DNA of 64,000 bases, taken from the NCBI GenBank assembly GCA_964370115.1, contig CAYJIA010000005.1, positions 1 through 64,000 of the forward strand. Reading direction: 5' to 3'. The notes beneath the pieces were generated by a model. It was given only the letters and a program-made list of their open reading frames with translations. It made no database searches and had not been told where the DNA came from. Origin of the DNA: SIG603 sp964370115 (GTDB lineage Bacteria > Bacillota > Clostridia > Oscillospirales > Acutalibacteraceae). Position 1 is the stretch's first letter, and the number at the start of each line of letters is the position of its first letter. Made by a program: the position numbers and the translations under genes. Shown here one piece after another: positions 32,593 to 42,687 of the stretch.

Positions 32593-35028
32593 GTGAATGT
32601 ACTTGTCGCTGTAGAAAAAACAAATTACAGCTTTGATAAAGAATTTTTATATTTTGTTCCTCAGGCTCTTGAGTGTGAAAGCTTAATCGGCAGAAGAGTT
32701 TTAGTTCCCTTTGGAGCTGGAAATAAAACACGCGTCGCTCTGGTTATGGCGGTTGATAATTCTGAGATTGATAATAAAAAAATCAAACCTATAAGCAGTA
32801 TTATAGACCCATTGCCTGTTTTATCCGGCGAAATGATTAGCCTTGCAAGGTTTATGAAAGAAAGATATTTTTGCACCTTCTTTGATGCGGTAAAATTAAT
32901 GCTTCCCGCAGGACTTTCATATAAGGTTCTTTATAATTACTCACTGCTACGCGAGAATTTTCAAACAAACACGCTCACCGCAGAACAAGCTCAAATCATA
33001 GAAATACTAAAAAATGCTAAAAAAGCCATAAGCTCAAAAGAATTATTTCAAAAATTTTCTATAGATGAAACTTCAAAAGACCTAAAATTTCTTGTCGATA
33101 AGGGATATCTCTTAAAGGAAGATTTCGCTAAAAGAAAACTAAACGACGCCACTAGAAAAATGGTAAAAGTAATAGAGGATATCGATACAAAACTATCGCC
33201 GAAACAACAAAGTGTTTATGATGCACTTATGGATATTGGTGAAGTATCTGTAAAAGAGCTTATGTATTTTACAGGTGTTGGAATAGGTGTCATTAAATCA
33301 CTTGTTTCAAAAGGTTGTGCAGAGCTTTTTGAAGAAGAAGTTTACCGACGTCCTGTAAATGTTTTTGACAAAAGCTATGCAGATACGGGAATTTCCTTAT
33401 CCGACAGTCAGGCTAAGGTTTTTGACGATATCATAGATAGTATAGAGCAAAACAAGGCGGAAATTTCGCTTTTATACGGAGTAACCGGAAGTGGCAAGAC
33501 CTCTGTTTTTTTAAAAGTCATAGACTATGTTTTAGGCAAGGGTAAAGATGTTATCCTAATGGTTCCCGAAATTGCACTTACTCCACAGACTATAGATGTA
33601 TTTAGAAAAGAATTTGGTGACAACATTGCCGTATTTCACAGTGCCTTATCGGTGGGTGAAAGACTTGATGAATGGAAAAGGGTGCAAAAAGGCGAGTGCA
33701 AACTAGTAATTGGCACACGCTCTGCTATTTTCGCACCATTTAAAAACCTCGGACTGGTTGTTATTGACGAAGAGCAAGAGCATACTTATAAATCCGAAAC
33801 AAGCCCAAGATACAGCGCAAAAGATATTGCAAAGTTTAGAATTTCTTATAATAAATGCCTGTGTATTTTATCCTCTGCAACACCTGCACTTGAAAGCTAT
33901 TACATGGTCACTAAGGGTGTTTACTCTTTCCATAAGTTAGAGGACAGATATGGTGGCTCCACCATTCCTGACGTAGAGCTTGTAGACATGAACGAAGAAA
34001 ATCTATTTGGCAATGACAGCAATATAAGCTACGCCTTAAAAAAAGCCTTAAATGACAATTTTTTAGATAAAAAGCAATCAATAATCTTGCTTAACAGGCG
34101 TGGTTTTAATTCATATATAAAATGCAAGACCTGCAATAATGTTTTAACTTGTCCGTCTTGCAGTATCTCACTTACCTATCACAACGCAAATAATAAATTC
34201 ATGTGCCACTACTGCGGACATTCTACAAATTTCACAACAAAATGCCCTACTTGCGAGCTCGACACCCTACATCTCACGGGGACAGGCACTCAAAAAATGG
34301 AATTAAACCTTGAGGAAATTGTGGAGGGTGCAAGGGTGTTAAGACTTGATGCAGACACTACTTCAAGCAAGTATGCAATGGAGCGAAAAATGGACGCATT
34401 TGCAAGAGGTGAATATGATATTATGGTGGGTACTCAAATGGTTGCAAAGGGTTTAAATTTTGAAAATGTAACCCTCGTCGGCGTAATATCTGCCGATCAA
34501 AGTCTTTTAAGCGATGACTATAGAAGCAATGAGCGCACTTTTGATTTGCTAACCCAAGTAGTAGGCAGAGCAGGGCGCGGAAAATATAAAGGCAAGGCAA
34601 TAATTCAAACGAGCTTACCTGAAAATATGCACTTACAACTTTCTGCAAAACAAGACTATTTTGCCTTTTATCAAATGGAAATAGTGTACCGAATGGCTAT
34701 GCTTTATCCTCCTTTTGTAGACATTTTAGTTATGGGTTTTGTCGGAGAAGATGAAAGACAAACTGCAAAGGCATCTGTTTATTTTTTAAACGCACTATGC
34801 CTTTTAGCCCAAAAAGAATACGAAGACTTACCGCTTAGGGTTCTTCAGCCTTCGGCTGCAAACATTGTTAAAATAAGCGATAAGTATAGATATAAGATAA
34901 TTATAAAGCATAAAAACAGCAAAAAATTTAGGGAAATGATTGATAATCTAATTTTAGAATATTACAAACAAAAGGAATTTAAAAACGTAAGCGTTTTTGC
35001 AGATCCTAACCCTTATATGATAATTTAA
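32593..35028 (+). CDS. priA: Primosomal protein N' (replication restart helicase PriA)
   Basis: PriA recognises stalled forks and loads the replicative helicase. The 811-residue protein has an N-terminal 3' DNA-binding domain, Walker A LLYGVTGSGKTSVF, the Walker B box IDEEQEHTYK (DEEQ instead of the common DEEH), the zinc-binding segment with CKTCNNVLTCPSC and CHYC...CPTC, and helicase motifs V-VI (GTQMVAKGLNF; QVVGRAGRG). The GTG start is supported by AGGAG 8 bases upstream. It is 17 bases after rpoZ and 15 bases before def. Confidence 0.97.
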   Translation: MNVLVAVEKTNYSFDKEFLYFVPQALECESLIGRRVLVPFGAGNKTRVALVMAVDNSEIDNKKIKPISSIIDPLPVLSGEMISLARFMKERYFCTFFDAVKLMLPAGLSYKVLYNYSLLRENFQTNTLTAEQAQIIEILKNAKKAISSKELFQKFSIDETSKDLKFLVDKGYLLKEDFAKRKLNDATRKMVKVIEDIDTKLSPKQQSVYDALMDIGEVSVKELMYFTGVGIGVIKSLVSKGCAELFEEEVYRRPVNVFDKSYADTGISLSDSQAKVFDDIIDSIEQNKAEISLLYGVTGSGKTSVFLKVIDYVLGKGKDVILMVPEIALTPQTIDVFRKEFGDNIAVFHSALSVGERLDEWKRVQKGECKLVIGTRSAIFAPFKNLGLVVIDEEQEHTYKSETSPRYSAKDIAKFRISYNKCLCILSSATPALESYYMVTKGVYSFHKLEDRYGGSTIPDVELVDMNEENLFGNDSNISYALKKALNDNFLDKKQSIILLNRRGFNSYIKCKTCNNVLTCPSCSISLTYHNANNKFMCHYCGHSTNFTTKCPTCELDTLHLTGTGTQKMELNLEEIVEGARVLRLDADTTSSKYAMERKMDAFARGEYDIMVGTQMVAKGLNFENVTLVGVISADQSLLSDDYRSNERTFDLLTQVVGRAGRGKYKGKAIIQTSLPENMHLQLSAKQDYFAFYQMEIVYRMAMLYPPFVDILVMGFVGEDERQTAKASVYFLNALCLLAQKEYEDLPLRVLQPSAANIVKISDKYRYKIIIKHKNSKKFREMIDNLILEYYKQKEFKNVSVFADPNPYMII

Positions 35029-35043
35029 CGGGAGTGAATTTAT

Positions 35044-35565
35044 ATGGCACTTAGAAATATAGTAACAACTGGAGACGAAGTTTTAGAAAAAGCAACTCGT
35101 AAAGTTGAAAAATTTGACGAAAGACTTTGGGAACTTTTAGACGACATGAAGGAAACTATGGACGAAGCAAACGGCGTAGGGCTTGCAGCACCTCAAATCG
35201 GCATTAGACGACAAGTTTGTATAGTCGACATAGGCGAAGGACTTATAGAGCTTATCAACCCCACAATAGTCGAAATGGACGGCGAGCAAGAGGATATAGA
35301 GGGCTGTCTTTCATTTCCTGGGGAATTTGGAATTGTAAATAGACCACAAAAAGTAAAAGTAGTGGCACAGGACAGAAATGGTGATACAATAGATTTAGAG
35401 GCAGAAGACTTTTTAGCAAGGGCTTTTTGCCATGAAATAGACCATTTAAACGGAGTTTTATTTGTCACTAAGGCAAGTAAGATGCTAACACAAGAAGAGC
35501 TAGAAGAACTTAGAAAACAAGACGAAGCAGACGAAGAATTTGACGAGGGAGACGACTTAGAATAA
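35044..35565 (+). CDS. def: Peptide deformylase
   Basis: This metalloenzyme removes the N-formyl group from new proteins. The three motifs are visible in the 173-residue protein: GVGLAAPQIG, EGCLSFPG (Cys ligand) and HEIDHLNG (two His ligands and catalytic Glu). The C-terminal tail is acidic (DEADEEFDEGDDLE). It is coupled to fmt by a one-base stop/start overlap (TAATG). Confidence 0.97.
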   Translation: MALRNIVTTGDEVLEKATRKVEKFDERLWELLDDMKETMDEANGVGLAAPQIGIRRQVCIVDIGEGLIELINPTIVEMDGEQEDIEGCLSFPGEFGIVNRPQKVKVVAQDRNGDTIDLEAEDFLARAFCHEIDHLNGVLFVTKASKMLTQEELEELRKQDEADEEFDEGDDLE

Positions 35566-36488
35566 TGCGAATTATTTTTATGGGCACACCAGATTTTGCG
35601 GTATCATCACTTGAAGCACTGATAAAAAAAGGACATCAAATTGAAGCCGTGTTTTGTCAGCCAGATAAAGCACAGGGCAGGGGCAAAAAAATTCAAATGC
35701 CACCTGTAAAGCAAGTTGCACTTGAGCATAACATAACTGTACACCAACCTTTAAAGGTATCCGACACTTTAGAGGAAATTAAGGCTATTAATCCTGACTG
35801 TATAGTAGTAGTGGCTTACGGCAAACTTTTGCCAGAGTCGGTGCTGTCTATTCCTAAATATGGCTGTGTAAATGTGCATGGTTCTCTTTTGCCCAAATAC
35901 AGAGGTGCCGCACCTATTCAGTGGGCGGTGCTAGACGGACAAGCCATTACTGGAATTACCACAATGCTCATGGCAAAAGGCATGGATACAGGCGATATGC
36001 TTTTAAAAGAAGAAGTAGTTATAAAAGAAGATGAAACCTCGGGTGAGCTTTTTGACAGGCTTAAAGACTGTGGCGCCACCTTGCTTATAAAAACATTAAA
36101 CGAGCTTGAAAAAGGCAGTATAACGCCACAAAAGCAAGACGAAAGCCTTGCAACTCATGCTCCTATGATAAGTAAAGACTTATGCCCAATAAACTGGAAT
36201 TTACCTGCCCGTGAAATTAATAATAAAATAAGAGGTTTAAACCCATGGCCTACTGCCACTGCGATTTTTAGTGGAGTAAAAATGAAAATACACCGCGCAA
36301 AAGTTCTAGAAGATAGCGGAGATGCTGGAAAAATTTTTGTAAAAGACGGGTATCTATGTGTATACTGTAAAGAAGGCAGTTTAGCTTTACTTGAAATTCA
36401 AATGGAAAACGCCAAAAGAATGGATAGCAAAAGCTATCTTTTAGGACATCCTGTAAATCCAGATGTCGACAGTTTTGAGCTTATATAA
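35565..36488 (+). CDS. fmt: Methionyl-tRNA formyltransferase
   Basis: This enzyme formylates initiator Met-tRNA using 10-formyl-tetrahydrofolate. The 307-residue protein starts MRIIFMGTPDFAVSSLEALI, and carries NVHGSLLPKYRGAAPIQWA (the formyl-folate site with the HGSLLP signature), MDTGDML, and the C-terminal tRNA-binding domain with INNKIRGLNPWP. It is translationally coupled to def. Confidence 0.97.
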   Translation: MRIIFMGTPDFAVSSLEALIKKGHQIEAVFCQPDKAQGRGKKIQMPPVKQVALEHNITVHQPLKVSDTLEEIKAINPDCIVVVAYGKLLPESVLSIPKYGCVNVHGSLLPKYRGAAPIQWAVLDGQAITGITTMLMAKGMDTGDMLLKEEVVIKEDETSGELFDRLKDCGATLLIKTLNELEKGSITPQKQDESLATHAPMISKDLCPINWNLPAREINNKIRGLNPWPTATAIFSGVKMKIHRAKVLEDSGDAGKIFVKDGYLCVYCKEGSLALLEIQMENAKRMDSKSYLLGHPVNPDVDSFELI

Positions 36489-36506
36489 AGCAGAAATGGA
36501 AATTAT

Positions 36507-37844
36507 ATGGAAACAAACGCAAGAAGTTTAACTTTACAAGCACTTAAAGATGTCGGTGAAAACGAAGGTTATTCAAATATCGTACTCGATAAAACGCTTA
36601 GACAGTGTGATTTAGATAAGCGTGACAAGGCACTTTGCAGTACGCTTTTTTATGGAGTTCTTGAAAAAAAAATAACACTTGACTACTATATAAGACAGTT
36701 TGTAAAAAATCCGTCTTGGGAAATAAATGAAGATATTTTAAATATACTAAGACTTTCGGTGTATCAGATTGTATATCTTGACAAAATCCCCGATAACGCC
36801 ATAGTAAATGAGGCCGTAAACCTTGCAAAAACTGTGAAAAGACAAAATGCAAGTGGTTTTGTAAACGCTGTTTTGCGCGAGCTTTTAAGAAATATCGATG
36901 ATTTAAGCTTGCCTGTAGGCGACAGTTTTTACGATTTAAGCGTAAGATACTCTGTTCCACAAAAACTTATAGAGTTGTGGAGTGATGCCTACGGCAAAGA
37001 AAACTGTGTGAAAATATTAGAAAGCTTTTTGGAAAGAGCAAAAACCTATATTAGAGTAAACTCCACAAAGCTTGACAGAAAAAGTTTTATAGAAAGCTTT
37101 ACAGGCAGCGAACTAACACCTACACCGTACTATGGACTTGATAACGCCTGTTCTATTGTAAACCCTGGCAGCCTTACAAGTCTAAAACAATTTGAAGATG
37201 GACTTTTCCATGTGCAGGATTTATCTTCTCAGTATCTATGTAAACTAATTGACCCGCAACCTGGTGAAATTATAATAGATTGCTGTGCAGCGCCAGGTGG
37301 AAAAACTTTTACCATGGCACAAAAAACTGAGAACAAAGGCAAGATTTATGCCTATGACTTATATAAAGGCAGAGTAAAGCTAATTCGCTCAGGCGCATAT
37401 AGGCTAGGCCTTACCAATGTTTTAGCAAGTATTAGAGACGCCACTACCGATAATGCCTGTGAAGTAGATGGCGCTGACAGAGTGCTTTGCGATGTTCCTT
37501 GTTCAGGTTATGGAACAATAAGAAGAAAACCCGAAATAAGATATAAAGATCCTGACAGTGTGAGTGACTTGCCACAAATTCAACTTGACATACTAAAAAA
37601 ATCTTCTAAACATGTAAAGCATGGTGGACTGCTAGTGTACTCTACCTGCACATTAAATCCTTTAGAAAACGATGAAGTTGTCGAAAAATTCTTAGAAGAA
37701 AGTCACGGCTTTGAGCCTGTGGATATCCCCACAATAGACACTCTACCGAGGGTAATAGACGAGCCGTCATATCAACAAACTATGATGCCATATTCCTGTG
37801 ACATAGACGGATTTTTCGTTGCATTGTTTAGAAAAACTACATAA
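36507..37844 (+). CDS. rsmB: 16S rRNA (cytosine-967-C5)-methyltransferase
   Basis: RsmB methylates C967 (E. coli numbering) of 16S rRNA with S-adenosylmethionine. The 445-residue protein has an N-terminal NusB-like RNA-binding domain (residues about 1-150, ALKDVGENEGYSNIVLD) and a C-terminal Rossmann methyltransferase with the AdoMet site DCCAAPGGKTFTMA. The two catalytic cysteines are in CDVPCSGYGTIRRKPEI and YSTCTLNPLENDEVV. It lies 18 bases behind fmt; the zinc peptidase gene often found between them in Clostridia is absent. Confidence 0.96.
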   Translation: METNARSLTLQALKDVGENEGYSNIVLDKTLRQCDLDKRDKALCSTLFYGVLEKKITLDYYIRQFVKNPSWEINEDILNILRLSVYQIVYLDKIPDNAIVNEAVNLAKTVKRQNASGFVNAVLRELLRNIDDLSLPVGDSFYDLSVRYSVPQKLIELWSDAYGKENCVKILESFLERAKTYIRVNSTKLDRKSFIESFTGSELTPTPYYGLDNACSIVNPGSLTSLKQFEDGLFHVQDLSSQYLCKLIDPQPGEIIIDCCAAPGGKTFTMAQKTENKGKIYAYDLYKGRVKLIRSGAYRLGLTNVLASIRDATTDNACEVDGADRVLCDVPCSGYGTIRRKPEIRYKDPDSVSDLPQIQLDILKKSSKHVKHGGLLVYSTCTLNPLENDEVVEKFLEESHGFEPVDIPTIDTLPRVIDEPSYQQTMMPYSCDIDGFFVALFRKTT

Positions 37845-37906
37845 ACCCTAGATTTTAAGCGATATTTTTTAATTTATAGTTAACTTTTGTAAAAGGAGAT
37901 TGCATT

Positions 37907-38935
37907 TTGCATAAAATTGATATAAAATCAATGCTAATGAGCGAAACTCAGGAAGAATTTAAAAAGCTTAATCTTCCTAAATTTCGCGCAAAACAAGTAT
38001 ATAAATGGTTACATCTCGGTGTGACTGATTTCGACCAAATGACAGATTTGCCAAAGAGTTTAAGAGAAGAATTAACACAAAACTATTTCATCGCAAACTG
38101 CGAAATAGAAAAAAAGTTGGTGTCACAAATTGACGGTACTGTAAAATATCTTTTCAAGCTTTTTGACGGCAATTTTATTGAGGCTGTTATAATGAGATAC
38201 AAGCATGGCATATCTATTTGTATTTCAAGTCAAGTCGGTTGCAAAATGGGCTGTACATTTTGCGCAACAGGAAAAATGGGATTTGAAAGAAATCTTTTAC
38301 CCTCTGAAATGCTTTCTCAAGTAATGACAGCACAAAATGATATAGGCGAGCGAATTTCCAATATTGTCTTAATGGGCATGGGAGAACCGCTTGATAATTA
38401 TGACAATGTACTTAAGTTTTTAAAGTTAGTTTCAAATGAAGATGGACTTAACATAGGAATGAGACATATCTCGCTTTCAACCTGTGGTATAGTCGATAAA
38501 ATATATGAGCTTTGTGAAAACAAGCTACAACTTACCCTGTCTGTGTCGCTTCATTCAAGTGATGACGAAGCAAGAACGCGGATGATGCCCGTGAATAAGC
38601 GCTATAATATTGATGAGCTCCTCACGGCATGTAAATACTATGTAAAGCATACTGGCAGAAGGATTTCTTTTGAATATGCTATGATAGACGGTGTAAATGA
38701 CAGCCAAGACGATGCAAAACAGCTTGCGTCAAAGTTAAATGGAATTTTATGCCACATAAATTTAATACCTGTAAACAGTGTTGCGGGTACGGGCTTTTCA
38801 AAAAGCAAGGTGCAAAGTTTAAAAAAATTTGTACAAGTTTTAGAAAGCAGAGGTTTTACGGCAACAATAAGAAGAACCTTGGGTTCTGACATTAACGCCT
38901 CTTGTGGACAGTTAAAAGCCGAAAATGGAAAATAG
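37907..38935 (+). CDS. rlmN: 23S rRNA (adenine-2503-C2)/tRNA methyltransferase RlmN
   Basis: This radical-SAM enzyme methylates C2 of A2503 in 23S rRNA. The 342-residue protein has the [4Fe-4S] motif CKMGCTFCATGKMGF, the GMGEPLDNYDNV segment, and a C-terminal Cys in the INASCGQL motif that is one of the two catalytic cysteines. The start is TTG, with AAAGGAG 8 bases upstream; MHKIDIKSMLMSE matches family N-termini. It lies 62 bases after rsmB. Confidence 0.96.
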   Translation: MHKIDIKSMLMSETQEEFKKLNLPKFRAKQVYKWLHLGVTDFDQMTDLPKSLREELTQNYFIANCEIEKKLVSQIDGTVKYLFKLFDGNFIEAVIMRYKHGISICISSQVGCKMGCTFCATGKMGFERNLLPSEMLSQVMTAQNDIGERISNIVLMGMGEPLDNYDNVLKFLKLVSNEDGLNIGMRHISLSTCGIVDKIYELCENKLQLTLSVSLHSSDDEARTRMMPVNKRYNIDELLTACKYYVKHTGRRISFEYAMIDGVNDSQDDAKQLASKLNGILCHINLIPVNSVAGTGFSKSKVQSLKKFVQVLESRGFTATIRRTLGSDINASCGQLKAENGK

Positions 38936-38976
38936 GAATATACTAGCCGTTTTAAACGGCAGAACGGAGAAACTTT

Positions 38977-39714
38977 ATGATTGAAGTATACGCAAAAAGT
39001 GATATCGGGTCGGTACGTTCAAATAACCAAGATGCGGTTAAAATTTGCAAAGTTTCAAATGACTGTGCGTGGTCTATATTATGTGATGGCATGGGCGGTA
39101 TGCACGGTGGCAACATAGCAAGTGCGCTTGCTATAGAGACAATTGCAAAAGTTTTAGAAACTGTAAATTTTGAAACTTTAGACGATACCGATGTCGCAGG
39201 ACTTCTTTGCAGTGTAATAGACGACGCAAACGAGGCAGTATTCAAAAAATCACTTGAAGACGATTATCTAAAAGGAATGGGCACTACCGTGGCTATTGTA
39301 ATTGTAAACGGCTCAAAACTTTATACAGCACATGTAGGTGACAGCAGAGTCTACCTAAAAAATGAGCAAGGTGTAAGCCAAATTACAAAAGATCATTCTT
39401 ATGTACAAGAGCTCGTAGACAGCGGTCAAATTACCGAAGACGAAGCAAAAAAACATCCACATAGAAACATTATCACTCGCTCTGTCGGCGCAAGAGTCTC
39501 GACAGCCTGCGATGTAGGTATTTTTAATATATCACAGGGAGATGTAGTCATAAGTTGTTCTGACGGGCTAAGCTCATATCTTGATGAAGACACAACACTT
39601 ACTGATTTTATTGAAAACTCATCTCAAAAAATAATAGTTGATAACTTAGTAAAATTTGCAAATGACTGTGGCGGCAACGATAATATCACGGTCTGTGCTA
39701 TCTATAAAATGTAA
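38977..39714 (+). CDS. stp: PP2C-type Ser/Thr protein phosphatase
   Basis: This phosphatase (PrpC/Stp) reverses phosphorylation by PrkC. The 245-residue protein begins with SDIGSVRSNNQDAV, has the metal-binding DGMGGMHGG, AHVGDSRVYL, SCSDGLSSYLD and GGNDNITV, all PP2C motifs. It is located 14 bases ahead of prkC, the usual phosphatase-kinase pair of Firmicutes. Confidence 0.96.
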   Translation: MIEVYAKSDIGSVRSNNQDAVKICKVSNDCAWSILCDGMGGMHGGNIASALAIETIAKVLETVNFETLDDTDVAGLLCSVIDDANEAVFKKSLEDDYLKGMGTTVAIVIVNGSKLYTAHVGDSRVYLKNEQGVSQITKDHSYVQELVDSGQITEDEAKKHPHRNIITRSVGARVSTACDVGIFNISQGDVVISCSDGLSSYLDEDTTLTDFIENSSQKIIVDNLVKFANDCGGNDNITVCAIYKM

Positions 39715-39728
39715 AGGAAGGCGTATTA

Positions 39729-41789
39729 ATGGATAAATTTATTGGAAAAAGAGTAGACGGAAGATATGAAATACATGAGCTTGTAGGAATGGGTGGAATG
39801 GCATATGTTTATAGAGCATTTGACATTCAAACTCAGACTTGGGTAGCTATTAAAATTTTAAAAGAAGAATATTCTGAAAATAGCGAGTTTTTAAGAAGAT
39901 TTAGAAATGAATCTCGAGCAATTGCAATGCTATCACACCCAAATATCGTAAAAGTTTTAGATGTAAGTTTTGGAGACAGAATACAGTACATAGTCATGGA
40001 GCTTATAAACGGCATAACGCTTAAAGACTATATTTACAAAAAAGGAATACTTCCTTGGAATGAGTCTTCGTTTTTTATAGCTCAAATACTAAAAGCTTTA
40101 CAACATGCACATGAAAAAGGAATTATTCACAGAGATATAAAACCACAAAACATTCTTCTACTACAAGACGGTACAATTAAAGTGACCGACTTTGGTATAG
40201 CAAGATTTGTTCAAGGCGATACTCAAACAATGACAGACAAAGCCTTAGGTTCTGTGCACTACATCGCACCAGAGCAAGCAAGAGGCGACTTTACAAATGA
40301 TAAAGCAGACATCTACTCTGTGGGTGTCATGCTTTATGAAATGATAACAGGACAACTTCCTTTTGAAGCTGACACTGCTGTGTCTGTTGCTATTATGCAA
40401 CTTCAAGAAGAACCAACAAGACCTAGAGAAATAAACCCAGAAATACCAGTAGGACTTGAAGAAATCACCATGCACGCCATGGAGAAAAAGCCTGGAATGA
40501 GATTTTTATCGGCTAGAGAAATGCTTACAGATATAGAGTTTTTCAGAAGAAATCCGTCAACAGTATTCTCATATCAAAGACAACAAAATTTGCAAGAGAC
40601 AAAGCAAATGGATATATATGACCAAGTTCGCACAGCACCTACAAGGGCAAAAGCTGAGACTTATAACGACAACTTTGAATATGAAGAAGAGATGGTAAGG
40701 TCTAAAAACCACGCAAGAAGCTCTATGATAATCACAGGCGTTATCTCAGCCTGCATCGTCGCCGTACTCGCTGTTGGTATTTACTTTGTAGTCTCTATGA
40801 TGTCACAAAACGATGACCCCGTAATAGATGAAGTTTTACTACCTGATTTTGAAGGTATGAACTATTATGATGAAATTCTCTTAGACCCAGATTACACACA
40901 AAATTTTGAATTTAAAGTTACAGAGACCGACGACCCAGAAAAAGAACCAGGCTCTGTTATAAGACAAAGTCCAGAAGGCGGAGTAAATGTAAAAATTGGT
41001 AAAGAAGTCGAGCTTATTGTAAACAAAGCCGACTCTGCAAAGCCTTTGGCTCTTGTTCCTGATGTAACAGGTCAAAACCAAAATGATGCTTATAACGAAA
41101 TTACCGAAAGAGGATTTACTCCAAAAATTGAATCTGTAAATGATGATGAAACAGCATCAGGATTTGTTATTAAAACTGAACCTGCTGCAAGTACTGAAAT
41201 ACAAGAAGGCACAGTGGTAACTATCTTTGTAAGTAAAGGGCCTTCTGAGGTTCAAGTTCCAGTACCATCACTTGCCGATTTAAGTCTAACTGACGCGACA
41301 AATCTATTAGAGAGTGCAGGGCTTAAAGTAGGAGCCACAACTTATGACGACGAGAGTGAGCTACCAAAAGACACAGTTATTTCATCAAGTCCAAAATCCG
41401 ATGAGAAAATTTCTGAGGGATCCACTGTCGACTTAGTTTTAAGCTCAGGTAAAAACTCAATTAAAAATATTTCTTACAAATTTAATTTACCTACATCAGT
41501 TAATGACGACTTAAATGTTGAAGTTTATCTTGACGGTGTAATAATTCAAAATGCCACTGTTAATCCTGCATACTCAGGCCAATATGAGGCACATTTTGAG
41601 GGTAAAACAGGTATTTCTAACATAGTTGTACAGCTTGATGACCAAGACTACATCTATGCGACAATCGACTTTGATAACCAAGAAGTAAAAATTACTTCAG
41701 AACTTCCATTCCACTGGGCAACACCAACTCCTGCACCAACAGCGGCTCCAACTCCTGCACCTGAGTCAGATTCTACAACTACACCGTAA
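39729..41789 (+). CDS. prkC: PASTA-domain Ser/Thr protein kinase
   Basis: This is a membrane kinase that senses peptidoglycan fragments and controls growth, division and spore germination. The 686-residue protein has an N-terminal Hanks-type kinase domain (about 1-270) with GMGGMAYVYRA, HRDIKPQNILL and DFGIAR. A linker and one transmembrane helix (about 334-357) follow, then three extracellular PASTA repeats and a Thr/Pro/Ala-rich C-terminal tail. It pairs with stp upstream; rsgA follows after 10 bases. Confidence 0.96.
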   Translation: MDKFIGKRVDGRYEIHELVGMGGMAYVYRAFDIQTQTWVAIKILKEEYSENSEFLRRFRNESRAIAMLSHPNIVKVLDVSFGDRIQYIVMELINGITLKDYIYKKGILPWNESSFFIAQILKALQHAHEKGIIHRDIKPQNILLLQDGTIKVTDFGIARFVQGDTQTMTDKALGSVHYIAPEQARGDFTNDKADIYSVGVMLYEMITGQLPFEADTAVSVAIMQLQEEPTRPREINPEIPVGLEEITMHAMEKKPGMRFLSAREMLTDIEFFRRNPSTVFSYQRQQNLQETKQMDIYDQVRTAPTRAKAETYNDNFEYEEEMVRSKNHARSSMIITGVISACIVAVLAVGIYFVVSMMSQNDDPVIDEVLLPDFEGMNYYDEILLDPDYTQNFEFKVTETDDPEKEPGSVIRQSPEGGVNVKIGKEVELIVNKADSAKPLALVPDVTGQNQNDAYNEITERGFTPKIESVNDDETASGFVIKTEPAASTEIQEGTVVTIFVSKGPSEVQVPVPSLADLSLTDATNLLESAGLKVGATTYDDESELPKDTVISSSPKSDEKISEGSTVDLVLSSGKNSIKNISYKFNLPTSVNDDLNVEVYLDGVIIQNATVNPAYSGQYEAHFEGKTGISNIVVQLDDQDYIYATIDFDNQEVKITSELPFHWATPTPAPTAAPTPAPESDSTTTP

Positions 41790-41799
41790 GGAGACAGTA

Positions 41800-42687
41800 A
41801 TGAACGTGGAAAAAGGATTAATAGTAAAAGCCATAGCAGGGTTTTACTATGTCGAAACCCAAAGCGGTATAATAACTTGCAAGGCAAGGGGTAAATTTAG
41901 AAAAGATAAAGTTACCCCCCTTGTGGGAGATTTAGTGAGTGTCGAATACACTGACCCCGACGACGGAGTGGTAGTCGAAATTTTTGAGAGAAAAAATTCT
42001 CTAGTACGCCCTCCAATTGCCAATATAGATAAACTTTTTATAGTTGTATCCTTGGTAGAGCCGTCCCCGAATTTTCTTTTAATAGATAAAACGCTAGCAC
42101 TATGTGCATTAAAAGACATAGAGCCTATCATTCTCATTAACAAAACCGATTTATCAAGTGATACTCGTGTAGTAGACTTATATGAGAACACAGGTATTAA
42201 ATGTTATCCGATTTGCGCAAAGACTGGGCTAGGGCTTGATAAAATTCGACCTATGTTTTCTGACAGCATTTCTGCATTTACGGGAAACAGTGGTGTCGGA
42301 AAATCTACTGTAATTAATTTTCTTTATGAAAATCTTAATTTAGAGACAGGGCAAATAAGTAAAAAACTTGGTAGGGGACGACACACAACAAGGCATGTCG
42401 AGCTTTATAAAGTGGCTGACAAGTCTTATGTTGCAGATACACCGGGGTTTTCGGTGCTTGACTTTGACATAACAGATCCTACACAGGTGCAATATGGTTT
42501 TGCAGAGTTTGAGCCATATCTTTTCACCTGTAAGTTTAATTCCTGCACTCATACCTGTGAGACAGGATGCTCTATTTTGAATGCCGTAAAAGACGGAAAA
42601 ATTTCCTCTTCAAGAATTGATAGCTATATAAGTATATATAAAGATGTAAAGGATGTGAAATCATGGCAGAGTTCAAAAAATGCATGA
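41800..42687 (+). CDS. rsgA: Ribosome small-subunit-dependent GTPase RsgA
   Basis: RsgA is a late 30S assembly GTPase with circularly permuted G motifs. The 295-residue protein has the N-terminal OB-fold, G4 ILINKTDL, G1 GNSGVGKSTVINFL, switch element TTRHVELYKV, G3 DTPGFS, and the C-terminal zinc domain with CKFNSCTHTCETGC. It is 10 bases after prkC and overlaps thiN by 25 bases; rpe, which normally separates them, is missing. Confidence 0.96.
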   Translation: MNVEKGLIVKAIAGFYYVETQSGIITCKARGKFRKDKVTPLVGDLVSVEYTDPDDGVVVEIFERKNSLVRPPIANIDKLFIVVSLVEPSPNFLLIDKTLALCALKDIEPIILINKTDLSSDTRVVDLYENTGIKCYPICAKTGLGLDKIRPMFSDSISAFTGNSGVGKSTVINFLYENLNLETGQISKKLGRGRHTTRHVELYKVADKSYVADTPGFSVLDFDITDPTQVQYGFAEFEPYLFTCKFNSCTHTCETGCSILNAVKDGKISSSRIDSYISIYKDVKDVKSWQSSKNA